A stretch of DNA of 64,000 nt from positions 104,212,400-104,276,399 of the forward strand of contig CM043700.1 of the NCBI GenBank assembly GCA_023935145.1. The letters run 5' to 3'. The number at the start of each line of letters is the position of its first letter. Within the stretch, counting starts at the first letter, position 1. Source of the stretch: Bretschneidera sinensis. Its lineage: Eukaryota; Streptophyta; Magnoliopsida; Brassicales; Akaniaceae. This document shows positions 1 through 12,076 of this stretch, in pieces. The notes below the pieces were generated by a model, which was not told where the DNA came from, ran no database searches, and saw only the letters and a program-made list of their open reading frames with translations. Made by a program: the position numbers and the translations under genes.

Positions 1-245
1 TTGGGCCGCAGCACCAGATGAGTTGGGCAAGGCGTGAATGGTGTTGGGCCGCAGCGCGCACATTGGTTCAAATTAGGCTTGCTGTGAGGTGAGGCACCAG
101 ATGGGCTGGGCCTAGGCGCGCATACTGGTTCAAACCTGGCTTGCTGTGAGGTGAGGTGCCAGATGGGCTGGGCCTAGGCACACATACTGGTTCAAATCTG
201 GCTTGTTGTGAGGCAAGGTGCCAGATGGGCTGGGCCTAGGCACGA
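1..245. repeat. 62-bp GC-rich tandem repeat, about 3-4 copies
   Basis: The phrase CCAGATGGGCTGGGCCTAGG recurs at 97, 159 and 221, giving a 62-bp period. A diverged copy begins near 14 with a longer 83-bp spacing. Each unit also carries ACTGGTTCAAA and GGCTTGCTGTGAGG. The array is cut by the window start and ends shortly before the LINE insertion site, so it was originally contiguous with the sequence after 5920. I see no coding potential. Confidence 0.8.
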
Positions 246-275
246 CTTGGGCTGAAAACTTATTTGTCTACTAGG

Positions 276-293
276 AAGAAATAATCAGTAACA
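276..293. repeat. left target-site duplication of the LINE
   Basis: The 18 bases AAGAAATAATCAGTAACA occur here and again, perfectly, at 5903-5920 just after the A-rich tail of the LINE. Direct repeats of this length are expected from target-primed reverse transcription. A few A residues at the left edge may belong to the tail instead. Confidence 0.93.
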
Positions 294-427
294 AGTCAAA
301 GAGCTCTCAGTCATCCGAGCAGCTAAAGAGAGAAGCTCTCAACTGTGAACAGTGCTGCCCATGGTCTCCCGACCATCTCTCCTCCTTCTACATCTCTTTC
401 TGTGCTATTCTTTCTGCCATCTTCCGC

Positions 428-2179
428 ATGGGGAAGAAGAAACCTCTCAGGAAACCTCCTCTCACAATCCAGGATCAAAATGATCTGGATTATGTCCAGA
501 ATCACTTCAAGAACAAAGCTGCTACAGTAGCTTTGTTGCGAGATGAAGCTGTAGATAACTCAAGCATGGATGGGGCCAAGGGACCATCCAAAGAATCAAC
601 ATCTTCTTCCTGCTCCTTGGGAGAGGAAGATTCCCAAGCCTTAGGGTCTCTTTTGAAGGCTGCTAGCTTGGGGAGGAATGAAAGCTCTGTAGGAGCTTCG
701 AAGGTGAATAGTGCCAAGGATCAATTCCAAAGCAATGCTGCTTGCTAGACATTGCAAGAAAAGCCCCTAGACATTGAAGATGAAAACCAAAGCTCCTCTG
801 GGGAGAGTATAGGGAGCTCAGGTCAAATGGAGTCCAGTTCTTCCAGTGAGGAAGATGATTCAAGCTGTGAAGCTACTATTCATGGTACTGTTCATGGCAG
901 GAAGCCTATGGTAAGGCAAGGAAGAGGAGAGGATAGCAGTGAGTCTAGGCCTCATCCTCTAATGAAGAATGGGGGCCTCCAATCTGACTCTATGGACAAT
1001 ATAGCCTCCCCTGCTCCAGTTCCTGTGGGAGCTCAGCATCCCTCCAAGTCTGTGGGCAAAAGGCCACCTAGCAATGAAGTGCACAAGAAGGCTCCCTGGG
1101 TCAGCCTCTTTGCAGAGAATAGAATACAAAGCAAGGGTTTCCCCTTTTCTACTATATCCAGTGAGGGAGGAGTTGTTAGAGTCTCCCATGAAGATGTGCT
1201 GGATGTCTTTGAGAGCCAACCTTTCTGCTTGGTGGGGTATTTTGCTGGAAGATTTCCAAGAAGAGCAGCCCTCAAGAAGCTCACTGAATCCTGGAAGGTA
1301 AGGGTCCAAACTCAGTTTCATGAAAATGGATGGATAGTATTTAGATTTGATAATGAAGCTGCTAGCTTGAATGTATTACAAGAAGGCCCTTACCAAGTAT
1401 ATGGCAGGCCTTTGCTCTTGAAGTCATTGCCTAAATTTTTCAAGTTTGGCAATGAAGAAATAACTACAATCCCTGTATGGATTCAGATAAAAGGCTTGCC
1501 CCTTGAGCTATGGTCAACTAACTGCCTTAGCAAGATTGGCACTGTAATTGGGAGACCCCTATATGCTGACCAGTTCACTAGGACCAAAGAGAGAATATCC
1601 TATCCTAGGCTTCTAGTTGAAATAGACATAGCTAAAGAAATTCAATGCTCTGTGCCACTGTCCCTCCTGAATGGAGATACTTATGAACTAAAGATTTGCT
1701 ATGAAAACCTCCCCAGATATTGCTCAAAGTGTAAGGTTGTAGGGCATGACCTGCACTCCTGTAACCAGAATGTCAACTCAGAGAGAGGAAAGAAAAGCAA
1801 TGAGAAAGGGAAAGAGCCTGCTAGAAATGATGCATCCAAGTCAATGGGTGTTCTAGCCAAGGAGATGACAAATCAGACTATGGAGACTTGTGAAGCTAGG
1901 GAAGGGATGGAAGGGCTGAATGAGTGTAGTCCTGCCCAAGAACCTAGAGAAACAGTCCAAGCAGAGAATGGTGACAAAGAGGCTGAGCTATACCACAATG
2001 GTCTAGGGGGGAAGGGAATCCAGGGGACCTCTACCCCCCAAATCCATGTTGTAGCTGGCCTAAAATCTCCTATGCACCCTGACCATTCCAGTATGGTCCC
2101 AAGGAAAAAGTCAGGCCTTGCACAAGAAAATAGTGAAAGAGACAGGGGCCCTAAGGTCCAAAGAGGTGATGAGTTCTAA
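428..2179 (+). pseudogene. LINE ORF1: DUF4283 / CCHC zinc-knuckle nucleic-acid-binding protein, one nonsense codon
   Basis: The frame runs from ATG at 428 to TAA at 2177-2179 and is broken only by a TAG at 746-748; codons before and after lie in the same frame, so this is one gene rather than two. The N-terminal third is serine- and acid-rich. The middle resembles the DUF4283 domain typical of plant LINE ORF1, with a stretch containing VWIQIKGLPLELW and PRLLVEIDI. A CCHC knuckle, CSKCKVVGHDLHSC, follows at about 1720-1760. The lysine-rich C-terminus is low complexity. By family knowledge ORF1 binds the LINE RNA. The stop leaves only 106 codons from the first ATG unless it is read through. Confidence 0.88.
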
Positions 2180-2262
2180 GTAATAAGGAGGAAGAAAGGC
2201 AAACCAGACCAAAAAGGCACTCAATCAGCTAGGAAGGGAGGGGCTACCTCCCAACCTCCTCA

Positions 2263-5200
2263 ATGATAGTGGCATGTTGGAACATCAGGGGCTTTAACAA
2301 GCCCCTGAAGCACAATGGGGTACTGCACCTCATGAAGAAAAACAAAATTGATATAATGGGAATTTTGGAATGTAAGCTGGATGATGCAAAGCTGCTGAAG
2401 ATTATGGGCAATAAATTCCTCTAGTGGAGACAGGTGAACAACTTTTCCACTCACTCATCAGGCTGAATTTTGTTACTTTGGGATCCTTCAAAGGTGAACC
2501 TTACCTTAATTGATATAACTCCCCAAGTTATCCATTGTAATGTTACTTGTGCTGTTTCTTCTTGTAGTTTTGTAATCAGTTTTGTGTATGGTTTGAATTC
2601 CATTGTATCTAGGAGGCCCCTATGGGATAATCTATGTAATTTTAGCTATGATTTGTCTTCCCCTTAGCTTGTCTTGGGTGATTTCAATAATGTTTTTGCT
2701 ATAGATCTAATGGGCTGCTTGTAACAGATTATGAGATTAGGGACCCCTCCTTTTGTTGTAGGGAGACAGGTTTAAGTGATGTAAATACTGTAGGGTATTT
2801 CTTCACATGGACCAAAAATAAGGTGTGGTGCAAGCTGGATAGAGCCATGGTCAACAATGTGTGGTTCCAAGAGGGGATAAGAGCTCAAGCTTCCTTTCTC
2901 CCTGCTGGGTGCCTCTCAGACCACTCTCATTGTATTGTTAGCCTGATGGAAGAGGTTTGTGGGGGTAGGAGATCTTTCAAATTTTTCAATATGTGGGCTG
3001 ATCATGACGTGTTCTTAGACATTGTTAGTGCTCATTGGAGTTGCCCTGGAAGGGGCACCAAACAATTCATTCTTTGCAAGCTTTTGAAAGGCCTCAAACC
3101 CCTTCTCAAGAACCTCAACAAGAACCGCTTCAGCCACATTTCTGAGAGAGCCTTGGAGGCTGTAAACATACTAAATGGCCTGCAATAGGACCTTCATGAC
3201 AACCCCTATGATGCTGAGCTGCAAGAGAGGGTGACAAATGCTAGGCTCAAAGCATTCCAACTGGCTGAGGCTGAGAGAAGCTTTCTATCCCAGCAGGCCA
3301 AATGTAAGTACCTCCTCAATAGTGATAGAGGAACCAAATTATTCCATGCTTTGGTTAAGAGGAAGTCTTCCAAGAATCACATTGCCTCTATTAAAGCTGC
3401 CAATGGATCCCAAACAACTTCTGAAGCTGAAGTAGTCCAGGAATTTACCAGATTCTACAAGGAGCTTTTAGGCTCTTCTAGCAGATGTACTCCTATTGAA
3501 ATGGATGTTATCAGAGATGGACCAGTCCTGCAGGAAAGTCAAGCTGCTGAATTAGTTAAGCAGGTCATAGATGAGGAGATCAGGGCTGCATTGTGGAGCA
3601 TAGGGGAGGATAAATCCCCTGGTCCAGATGGTTTCTCCTCAAAGTTTTTCAAGAAAGCATGGGGGGTGGTCCACAGAGAGATCATAGAGGCTGTCCAAGA
3701 ATTCTTTCTAAATGGGAAAATCCTAAAACAGCTAAACCACTCCTCTCTTATTTTGATTCCCAAAGGGAAGTCTTCTTCTAATGTTGAAGAGTTCAGGCCT
3801 ATTGCTTGCTGCAATGTTATTTACAAAGTTATCTCTAAGATCCTTGCTTCTAGGTTGGCTCCTAATTTGATCCATCTGGTAAACCCTGCTCAGGCTGCCT
3901 TTATAAAGGCTAGGAGCATGGCTGAGAATATCTACCTGGTCTAAGAATTGCTTAGGAGATACAGTAGGAAGAGAATCCCTCCTAGATGCATGATCAAAAT
4001 TGATCTCAGGAAAGCCTATGATTATGTGGAGTAGGAATTCTTAAGCAGCCTTTTAGAAGGCCTGGAGTTCCCTGGAAAGTTTAAAGACTGGATTATGGAG
4101 TGTGTCACCACCACTACATTCTCTTTATCCATTAATGGCAGCCTGCAAGGGTTCTTCAAAGGTAAAAGAGGCTTGAGGCAAGGGGATCCACTTTCTCCCT
4201 ATCTTTTTATGTTGATTATGGAATACTTATCAAGGCTGCTCAGGAGAGTGAATGTGGAAGAGGGGTTCAGATTCCACCCCAAGTGTTACAAGCTCAAGAC
4301 TACCCACCTGGCCTTTGCTGATGATCTGATTTTGTTTGCTAGAGGGGAGGCAAAATCAGTGGGAATGCTCATGAAGTGTGTCAACACATTTAGTGAATGC
4401 TCAGGGCTGAAGACTAGCTTGACAAAATCTAGTTTTTACCATGCTGGGGTGAAGCCTGAGGAGGTTATGGAGATTAGCAGATGCACAGGAATGGAGGAGG
4501 GCAGCCTCCCATTCAAGTACTTAGGGGTTCCTCTTACTTCTGCAAGGCTGAATGCCTCCCATTATGCCCTCCTTATAGAGAAAATTTCTGGCTACATCAA
4601 TATATGGGCTGGCTCCTCTTTATCATATGCTGGGAGGACTGAACTTATCAAATCTGTGCTTCAAGGTGTGGAGTGCTTTTGGCTGGCCATCTTTCCCATC
4701 CCTGGTAACATCCTTGATAAGATCATCAAGTTATGTAGAACCTTTCTCTGGAATGGTAAGAATGGGGGAATGAGGAAAGCTCTTGTTGCTTGGGCTGACA
4801 TTTGTAAGCCTAAAACAGAAGGGGGTCTTGGGTTGGTAGAGCTCAAATCTTGGAACAAGGCTCTCCTAACAAGGGTCCTATGGAATATCCACATGAAGAA
4901 AGACTCCCTATGGATTCAATGGGTCCAGCACTACTATCTTCTTAACAAATCTATTTGGGAGATCAAGGCAAACAAAGATGACTCCCCACTGTGGAAGAGG
5001 ATCCTGGAAATTAGAGATGAGATGGCTGGCCAGCCACCTTGCCTACAGCAAGCTACCAATAAGCTTATGGAATGGAGGCTGCAGGATGAGCTAAGTATTA
5101 AGAAAGTGTACAATGATATGAGGCAGAAAGTCAGCAAGGTCTGTTGGGCCTCCCTGGTCTGGAATAGTCACTGCCCTCCTAAAAAATATTTCATTCTTTG

Positions 5201-5696
5201 GCTGGCTGTTAGGGATAGACTGCTCACTAAAGACAAGCTCCACCTTGAAGAGAATGACAAGCTATGCCCCCTTTGTACTGAACAGAATGAGACTAAGGAC
5301 CACCTCTTCTTCTCTTGTAGGATCAGCAAGGAGGTCTGGAACAACATAAACCACTGGCTGGGTAGTAGAAGACAAATGAGTACCATTGAGAGTGCTATCA
5401 GATGGACTTTGAAAGTCAAAGGCACTGGCCCTCCTGCTGTTGCCAGACAGACAGCCCTTGCAACTACTGTCTACCATATATGGCTGGCTAGAAATGCCAA
5501 GATATTTGACAAAGCTCCTGCCTTACCTGCTAGCTTAGTGAAGAAGATCCAGATTTGTATCTATAGAAGTGTCTATGCAGCCTGCCCTGAGTATAGGCTG
5601 CTCCCCTACTGGTTTGGTTGTTTGCCCAGGGTATACCCTGTTGTATTATATGTTTGTGCTCCTGTAATCTTGTTGGTTTGCCCAACTCCCTTGTAA
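2263..5696 (+). pseudogene. LINE ORF2: endonuclease - reverse transcriptase - zf-RVT, with stops and a frameshift
   Basis: From ATG at 2263 the frame gives an apurinic-type endonuclease N-terminus (ACWNIRGFNKP, later VLGDFN), then reverse transcriptase with SPGPDGF near 3610, RQGDPLSPYLF near 4180 and the catalytic FADD at about 4312-4325. A zf-RVT domain follows at about 5140-5350, containing CPLC and a downstream H/C pair. In-frame stops are visible in the endonuclease, at 3186-3188, 3942-3944 and 4031-4033, and the frame shifts between 2667 and 2823. Most stops replace Trp or Gln codons, as expected from C-to-T or G-to-A decay. The 4095-5696 part is open for 533 codons. Confidence 0.9.
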
Positions 5697-5902
5697 GCTC
5701 TATGTTTAGTTGGTTTTGCTGGCTGCATGTTTAGGCCAGATTGCTTTATGTTCCTTTGGCTTGTTGGCTTGTATAGCTCCTTGGATGGGCTTTGGCCTCT
5801 TGTATTTTTGTTCATGCTTAACTGTAAATCTCCTGGGGATGCCCAGTGATACTTTTGTACATTTTTTATCATTTTAATACATGTTTATTTACAGATAAAA
5901 AA

Positions 5903-5920
5903 AAGAAATAATCAGTAACA
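5903..5920. repeat. right target-site duplication of the LINE
   Basis: Perfect copy of 276-293, directly after the poly(A)-like tail. It defines the LINE 3' boundary. Confidence 0.93.
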
Positions 5921-5929
5921 TGGATATAA

Positions 5930-6432
5930 AAATGCAAAACAAAATGACTAAAAATTAAATAAGATCAAGCTAAAAATTAAAACTAAGTTAGGCTGAACTA
6001 AAAGCAAAAAATTCTAAATTAACAAAATTAAAAATTAAAACTAAGTTAGACTGAACTAAAAACAAAAATTCTAAATTAACAAAATTAAAACTAAGTTAGA
6101 CTGAACTGAAAACAAAAATTCTAAACTAAAAAAATTAAAAACTAAAACTAAGTTAGACTGAACTAAAAACAAAAATTCTAAATTAACAAAATTAAAAATT
6201 AAAACTAAGTTAGACTGAACTGCAAACAAAAATTCTAAATTAACAAAATTAAAAATTAAAACTAAGTTAGACTGAACTAAAAACAAAAATTCTAAATTAA
6301 CAAAATTAAAACTAAGTTAGACTGAACTGAAAACAAAAATTATTAATTAACAAAATTAAAAATTAAAACTAAGTTAGACTGAACTAAAAACAAAAATTCT
6401 AAATTAACAAAATTAAAAATTAAAACTAGTAT
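5930..6432. repeat. 57-bp AT-rich tandem repeat, about 9 copies
   Basis: The phrase CTAAGTTAGACTGAACT starts at about 5983, 6041, 6091, 6148, 6205, 6262, 6312 and 6369. Spacing is 57-58 bp, with two 50-bp units that lack AAAATTA. The array lies between the pol end of element A and the LINE insertion, so it belongs to A's 3' noncoding region or to sequence next to it. Apparent reading frames through it are an artefact of the repeat. Confidence 0.88.
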
Positions 6433-6454
6433 ACAGTGGAATGAAAGTTCCCGA

Positions 6455-9400
6455 TTACGAAGCATAAACCGGGGCCACCAAAGAGATTTCTTCGGGGCTT
6501 TCTTTGTGTTCCAAGTAGAGCTTCAATCTTTAGCCATTGACTCGAAATGCTCGACCATCGGAAGGATCTTCGACCTCAACTACTCCATTGGGAAAAACAC
6601 TCTTCACCACATAAGGTCCTTTCCATCGTGATCGCAATTTTTCGGGATGGAGATGTAACGACGAGTCATACATAAAAACTTTGTTACCTTGTTTAAAATG
6701 TTTCTGGAGTATTTTCTGATCATGCACCATCTTCATCCTTGACTTCAAGTCCTTGGCATTGTCATATGCATCATCCCTCAACTCCGCAAGTTCGCAAAGT
6801 TGCAATTTCCTCTCTTCACCGGACAACTTCAAGTCATAGTTAAAATTCCGGATGGCCCAATATGCTTTGTGCTCAAGTTCTACCAGCAAGTGACATGCTT
6901 TGCCAAATACTAAGCAATAAGGAGATGCTCCAAGAACCGTCTTGTATGTTGTCCGGTACGCCCAAAGTGCATCCGATAGGCGCAAGGACCAATCTTTTCG
7001 GTTCAGATTCACCGTTTTCTCAATTATCCGCTTTATCTCCCTGTTTGCTAGTTCCGCTTGGCCATTGGTTTGTGGGTGATATGCTATAGAGACCTTATGG
7101 GTGACTCCATACCTGCGCATTAAAGCCTTAAAAGAACGGTTACAAAAATGTGACCCTTGATCTCTAATGATAACACGTGGAATGCCATACCTAGATAAGA
7201 TATGCTCTTTGAGAAATTTAACGACAATTGTATTATCATTAGTGTGGCTAGGTATTGCTTCAACCCATTTAGAGACATAATCAACAGCAAGCAAAATATA
7301 AAAATACTCAAAGGAAGGTGGGAATGGTCCCATAAAATCGATCCCCCAACAATCAAAGATTTTCACCACTAAGATCGGGTTGAAAGGCATTATATGACGG
7401 CGGGACAATGAACCTAACCTTTGACATCTTTCACATGATCTACAAAACTCATTAGCATCTTTGAATAAAGTGGGCCAATAAAAATAGCATTGCAAAATTT
7501 TTGCGGCTGTCTTTTCGATAGAAAAGTGGCCACCACAAGCATATATATGACAAAAGGTTAACACACTATTAACTTCCATATCTGGAATACATCTCCTTAT
7601 TTTTTGATCAGGGCAATATTTAAACAAATAAGGATCATTCCAATAGAAGTTCTTTACCTCAGCCAAAAACTTACGCTTGTCTTGTGCACTCCATGTAGAT
7701 GGAACTTGGCGGGAAACCAAGTAGTTTGCAATGTCGGCATACCATGGTGTGTGACCAAGGACAACCAATAAGTTTTCATCCAGAAAAGCTTCCCCAATGG
7801 GCACAAGGTCAGTTTTATTCTTGAATTCCAAGCGAGATAAATGGTCCACCACAACATTTTCCACCCCTTTCTTGTCTTTGATGGTCAAGTCGAACTCCTG
7901 CAAAAGCAAAATCCAACGTATCAAACGGGCCTTAGCATCCGTTTTTGCAAAAAGAAATTTTAGGGCGGAGGGATCTGTAAATATAGTGATAGGTGAACCA
8001 ATCAAATAAGATCGAAATTTATCCAATGCGAATACTACAGCTAGTAATTCTTTCTTGGTTGTGGTGTACATCATTTGAGAATGATTCAATGTTCTATTAG
8101 CATAATAAACAGCAAATGGTTTTCCTTCCTTTCTTTGTCCTAAAACAGCCCCTACAGTATAGTCACTAGCATCACACATAATTTCAAAGGCAAAGTAAAG
8201 TATTGTGATTGCGTAATAGGGGCGGTTGTAAGATTAGAGATTAGTGTCCTAAAGGCTTGTTCACATTCAAGGCTCCATTTAAACTCAGTATTCTTCATCA
8301 AAAGGTTACATAAGGGTCTAGAGATAGCACTAAAATTTTGAATGAACCTTCTATAAAACCCAGCATGCCCTAAGAGAGACCTAACATCTTTAATATTCTT
8401 AGGAGTGGGTAATCTAGAGATCAATTCGATTTTCGATTTATCTGCTTCTATCCCTTTTTCAGACACTAAGTGGCCCAAGACTATTATGGAAGACACCACA
8501 AAATGACACTTCTCCCAAATAAGCACAAGCCCTTTTTTTTCACACCTGCACAAAACATTTTTCAGATTAGAAAAACATGAATCAAACGAAGTTCCAAACA
8601 CGGTTAAATCATCCATATACACTTCTACACATTTTTCAAACATGTCACTGAAAATACTCATCATGCATCTTTGAAAAGTAGCCGGTGCATTACACAAACC
8701 AAAGGGCATTCTTCGAAAAGTAAAAGTACCAAAAGGACAAGTAAAAGTGGTATTCTCTTGATCCTTTAAGGCAATTCCTATTTGGTAGTATCCCAAATAG
8801 CCATCCAAAAAACAGTAAAAAGGATGGCCAACCACCCGTTCCAGAATTTGATCTATGAATGGTAGGGGAAAATGATCTTTCCGAGTAGCCGAATTAAGTT
8901 TCCTATAGTCTATGCACATTCGCCACTCGGTCACTACCTTAGTTGGTACTAGCACTCCCTTCTCATTTTCTACCATGGTCACCCCAGCTTTCTTAGGAAC
9001 TACTTGGGTTGGACTAACCCACTTACTATCCGATATTAGATATATAATTCCCGCATCCAACAACTTTAAGACTTCTTTCTTAACTACCTCTTTCATAGTT
9101 GGTTTAGCCTTCTTTGTGGGTCTCTATGAGGGTTAGCTCCTTCTTCTAGATAAATCCTATGGGAACAAATTAAGGGGCTAACACCTTTTATGTCGACTAT
9201 GGTCCAACCTAATACAGATTTATGCTCTCTTAACAAATTTAGCAATTGATCACATTGCACATCATTAAGTTCGGAGGAAATAATAACCAAAAAGGTGTCA
9301 CCTGGGCCTAAGAAAGTATGTTTTAGACATTTGGGCAGTGGAGCTAAATTAGGCGTTGGTGTCTCATCGAAAGAGGGTTTGGGTGCCTCCCTTTCTTTAG

Positions 9401-10016
9401 GCAACTCCTCAAAGCATGACTGCCATGATTTCTTCATAAATCCCTGCGACTTATCAAAAACTTCAACAACATTAACGACATGGGGATAAATAGAAGAATC
9501 ATCAAAATCAAGATTATTAAGAAGGAATTCCAAAGAGTTGGAATTATCTTTAATGTACTCATCCTCCAAAATAAGCTCATCAATCATGTAAGTGTCAAAA
9601 CACCCATCCTCTTCATGTGGCTGCCTTAAAATTCGAAAAACATTCACCTCTAGAGTCATATTTCCAAATGATAATGTCATTAGGCCATTCCTACAATTAA
9701 TGAAGGCATTGGTGGTGGCAAGGAATGGTTTTCTAAGTATCAAAGGAATTTTTGACTCCGTATTCACAATAGAGATGGTATCTAAAACCAAAAAGTCAAC
9801 AGGATAATAGAATTTGTCAATTTACAATAAAACATCTTCTACAATACCTCTTGGTTTTCTTACCGACCGATCCGCTAATTGAAGTACCACGGAGGTTTGT
9901 TTAATCTCACCTAGACTGAGCTGCAAATAGATGGAGTATGGTATGAGGTTCACACTAGCCCCCAAATCTAGCAATGCTAGCCCACAAGATTTGTTTTCAA
10001 TTTGGCAAGCCACCAT
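6455..10016 (-). pseudogene. pol of element A: protease - RT - RNase H - integrase
   Basis: Protease: a DLGASVNLIP motif at about 9940-9990 (the usual active-site DxGA). RT (about 8160-9096): RMCIDYRKLNSATRKDHF, FCFLDGYLGYYQI-type region, MPFGLCNAPATFQ and YMDD. RNase H starts near 8179 with [14 protein letters not shown]. Integrase (about 6500-7600): the H-H/C-C zinc region (HIYACGGH, then CRSCERC), [16 protein letters not shown] and a PQTNGQAE context for the DDE triad. The RNase H-integrase segment is open for 549 codons. A one-base frameshift separates RT from RNase H near 8150-8180, and stops occur near 9095, 9800 and 6528. The frame can be followed to a TAA at 6455. Confidence 0.9.
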
Positions 10017-10201
10017 TGGATAGCCAGATCTTTATATTTGGGCGGTGTTGTGCTATCAATTACCGCACTCGCTTGCTACGTTAAAAATGCAGTCTTCTTC
10101 ACATTGTGCCTCCTCTTAAGTGTGTATAGATCCTTAATGACTTTAGCATAGTTGGGAACCTATTTTAAGACATGAAGAAGAGGGAGGTTAATTTTAACAT
10201 G

Positions 10202-11920
10202 CTAGAGCTGTTCAAGGATCTCACCTTTTAATGCCGAATTTCTCTCCTTAGGCTTAAGGAGTGCTTGAGGGAAATGCACTGATGAAGAATCGGTATGAGC
10301 ATCTTGTTCCTTGAGGGCTTCATCCTTGTTGTTCACAGTGTTAGGACTCAAGTTTGATGGTAAAGTGGTTCCATCAAGTTTCTTACCACTACGAGTGATT
10401 ATGGCATTAACATCTTTAACATTGTGATTTTCCGGATCGGAGGTTTGTGCCATATGTTGTCCCTTTGGATTTTGTTGTGGCTGCAAAGGAAACCGACCTT
10501 GCTCTTGAATTTTCAAGAAACTAGTCAACTTGGTGAGTTGGCTTTTTATTTCCTTTTGTTCCTCTTTGATCCCTTTTTGCTCCTCTAGCAACCGTTGATT
10601 TATCTTGCCTTGTTCTTCCACACTTTTGGCATGTAACTGCAGAAATGACTTAAACATATCTTCCAAAGGTAAAGATTGTTGTGGTGCATTAGATGAGGTT
10701 GCTTTCGGTTTCCATTGTGTACTAGAAATGGGGATGAGGTTGTATATCAGATCTCCAATGGGTGCTAGATTGGGCAGGAGGTTGCACATCGGATTTCTAA
10801 CTGAAATGAGGGTGATTCTTCCAATCGGGATTGTAGGTGTTAGAGTAGGGTGAGTATGGTTTCCTAAAGGGTATCCCAAGGCATTACACTCTCCCTTCAT
10901 CTCAAAATAAGCTGGACAATCCTTAGGTACATGATTTACCCCATTACACATAAAACAAGGTTCATGGGACTCTACCCTAGCAACCGGTTCAGGGGCTCTA
11001 GCATCCTTGGTTTTTAAGGCTTCAATTTCCTTAGTTAGGGCTAAACAGGCTTTAAGGCTGTCCTCTTCCTTAAGTTGATAAATCCTAGCGGGTTGATTTC
11101 TCCTAGTGCTTTCCATAGCATTTGGTCCTGTCCAAGTGGGGGCTTTTTTTGATAGGTCATCTAGGAAATCTATGGCTTGATTGGGATCTTTTTGAAGAAA
11201 ATCTCCATTGCACATCATTTTTATGAACTATTTTTCCCTACTTAGAAGTCCATCATAGAAATAGCTAACTACCCGCCAACTCTCATACCCATGGTGTAGA
11301 CAAGATTTCAAAAGGTCCTTGAAACGTTCCCAAACTTGATATAAGGTTTCACTCTCCTTTTGTGCAACGTTTGAGATTTGTCTCTTGAGGTTATTGGTCT
11401 TATGGGTTGGGAAATGCTTTTGGAAAAAGGCTTGAGTCATCTCATCCCAATTACCTATAGACCTAGGCCTTAACGAGTAAAGCCAAACCTTAGCCTTTTC
11501 CTTAAGTGAAAAGGGGAAAAACCGAAGTTTGACATTGTCTACCATATCAGTCCTATTTTGAAAAGTTGCTACTACTTCCTCAAACTCCCTAGTATGGACA
11601 TAGGAGTTTTCATTCTCAAACCCATGGAAGGTTGGTAGCAATTGGATCATGCCCGGCTTAAACTCAGGTTGTTGAACATTAGAGGGGAACATGATACAAG
11701 ATGGTGTAGCCATTCGGCTAGAATGTAAGTAGTCCTTAAGTGTCCTAGCAACATTTTCATTGTGATTGTTGGCCATGTTAACAAAGTCCTCTAAATTCTC
11801 GTTTGGGGGTGCACTATGGTTTGATCTAGGCGAGGTTTTATTAACGGACGAGGAAGGAGAGGGTAACTCAATTTCTGGTCCTCTAATGAATCTACCTAGC
11901 GAATCTCTCGGTCTAAGCAT
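10202..11920 (-). pseudogene. gag of element A: capsid-like domain and CCHC knuckle, one nonsense codon
   Basis: The frame opens with an ATG at 11920. The retrotransposon gag domain spans about 11250-11720, with QLLPTFHGFENENSY, LRFFPFSLKEKAKVWLYSL and a WERFKDLLKSC ending typical of Athila and Tat Gag. A stop near 11228 separates it from a C-terminal part containing a zinc knuckle, CFMCNGVNHVPKDC (about 10905-10950), and a glutamate/lysine coiled-coil-like segment. After 10202 the frame decays towards the protease. In family context Gag forms the intracellular particle that packages element RNA. Confidence 0.85.
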
Positions 11921-12053
11921 ACACCAATTGAGTTAGAGGGGAAATAAATAAAACAAAATAATAAAAGAAAATTGGAAAATCAAAAGAAAGAGAAAAGAAC
12001 AATATTACCGTCTTTGTCTCAAAGTTGACAATCTTCCTTAAGTTAAGCGCGCT

Positions 12054-12071
12054 TCCCTGGCAACGACACCA
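12054..12071 (-). other. primer-binding site of element A (tRNA-Asp type, degenerate)
   Basis: On the minus strand this reads TGGTGTCGTTGCCAGGGA, differing by three transitions from TGGCGCCGTTGCCGGGGA, the complement of a plant tRNA-Asp 3' end that is used by many Athila elements and occurs intact in element C. It lies five bases inside the LTR edge. Confidence 0.85.
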
Positions 12072-12076
12072 AAATT

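Larger units (their letters stand above)
294..5902 (+). mobile_element. near full-length plant L1-like LINE (non-LTR retrotransposon)
   Basis: A 5.6-kb element bounded by perfect 18-bp target-site duplications. It has a roughly 134-bp 5' leader, ORF1 (428-2179), ORF2 (2263-5696), a 3' UTR of about 200 bp and a short A-rich tail. The ORF order and domains (DUF4283 plus CCHC knuckle in ORF1; endonuclease, reverse transcriptase and zf-RVT in ORF2) are those of plant L1-type LINEs. The perfect duplication and full length suggest a fairly recent insertion, but both ORFs contain stops, so the copy cannot move by itself. It landed in the noncoding tail of Athila-like element A. Confidence 0.92.

Noticed and set aside
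1..245. Possibility that the 62-bp repeats are the 3' LTR of element A
   Set aside because: Only short GC-rich words such as GCGGCGCACA are shared with the LTR at 12077-13343; no extended alignment is seen.
752..2179. Separate gene starting at 752
   Set aside because: Position 752 is TTG in the same frame as the ORF starting at 428. The break is a single in-frame TAG at 746, so this is one ORF1 with a nonsense codon.
6071..6286. 71-codon minus-strand ORF of repeated hydrophobic residues
   Set aside because: It is a translation of the 57-bp AT-rich tandem repeat, not a gene.
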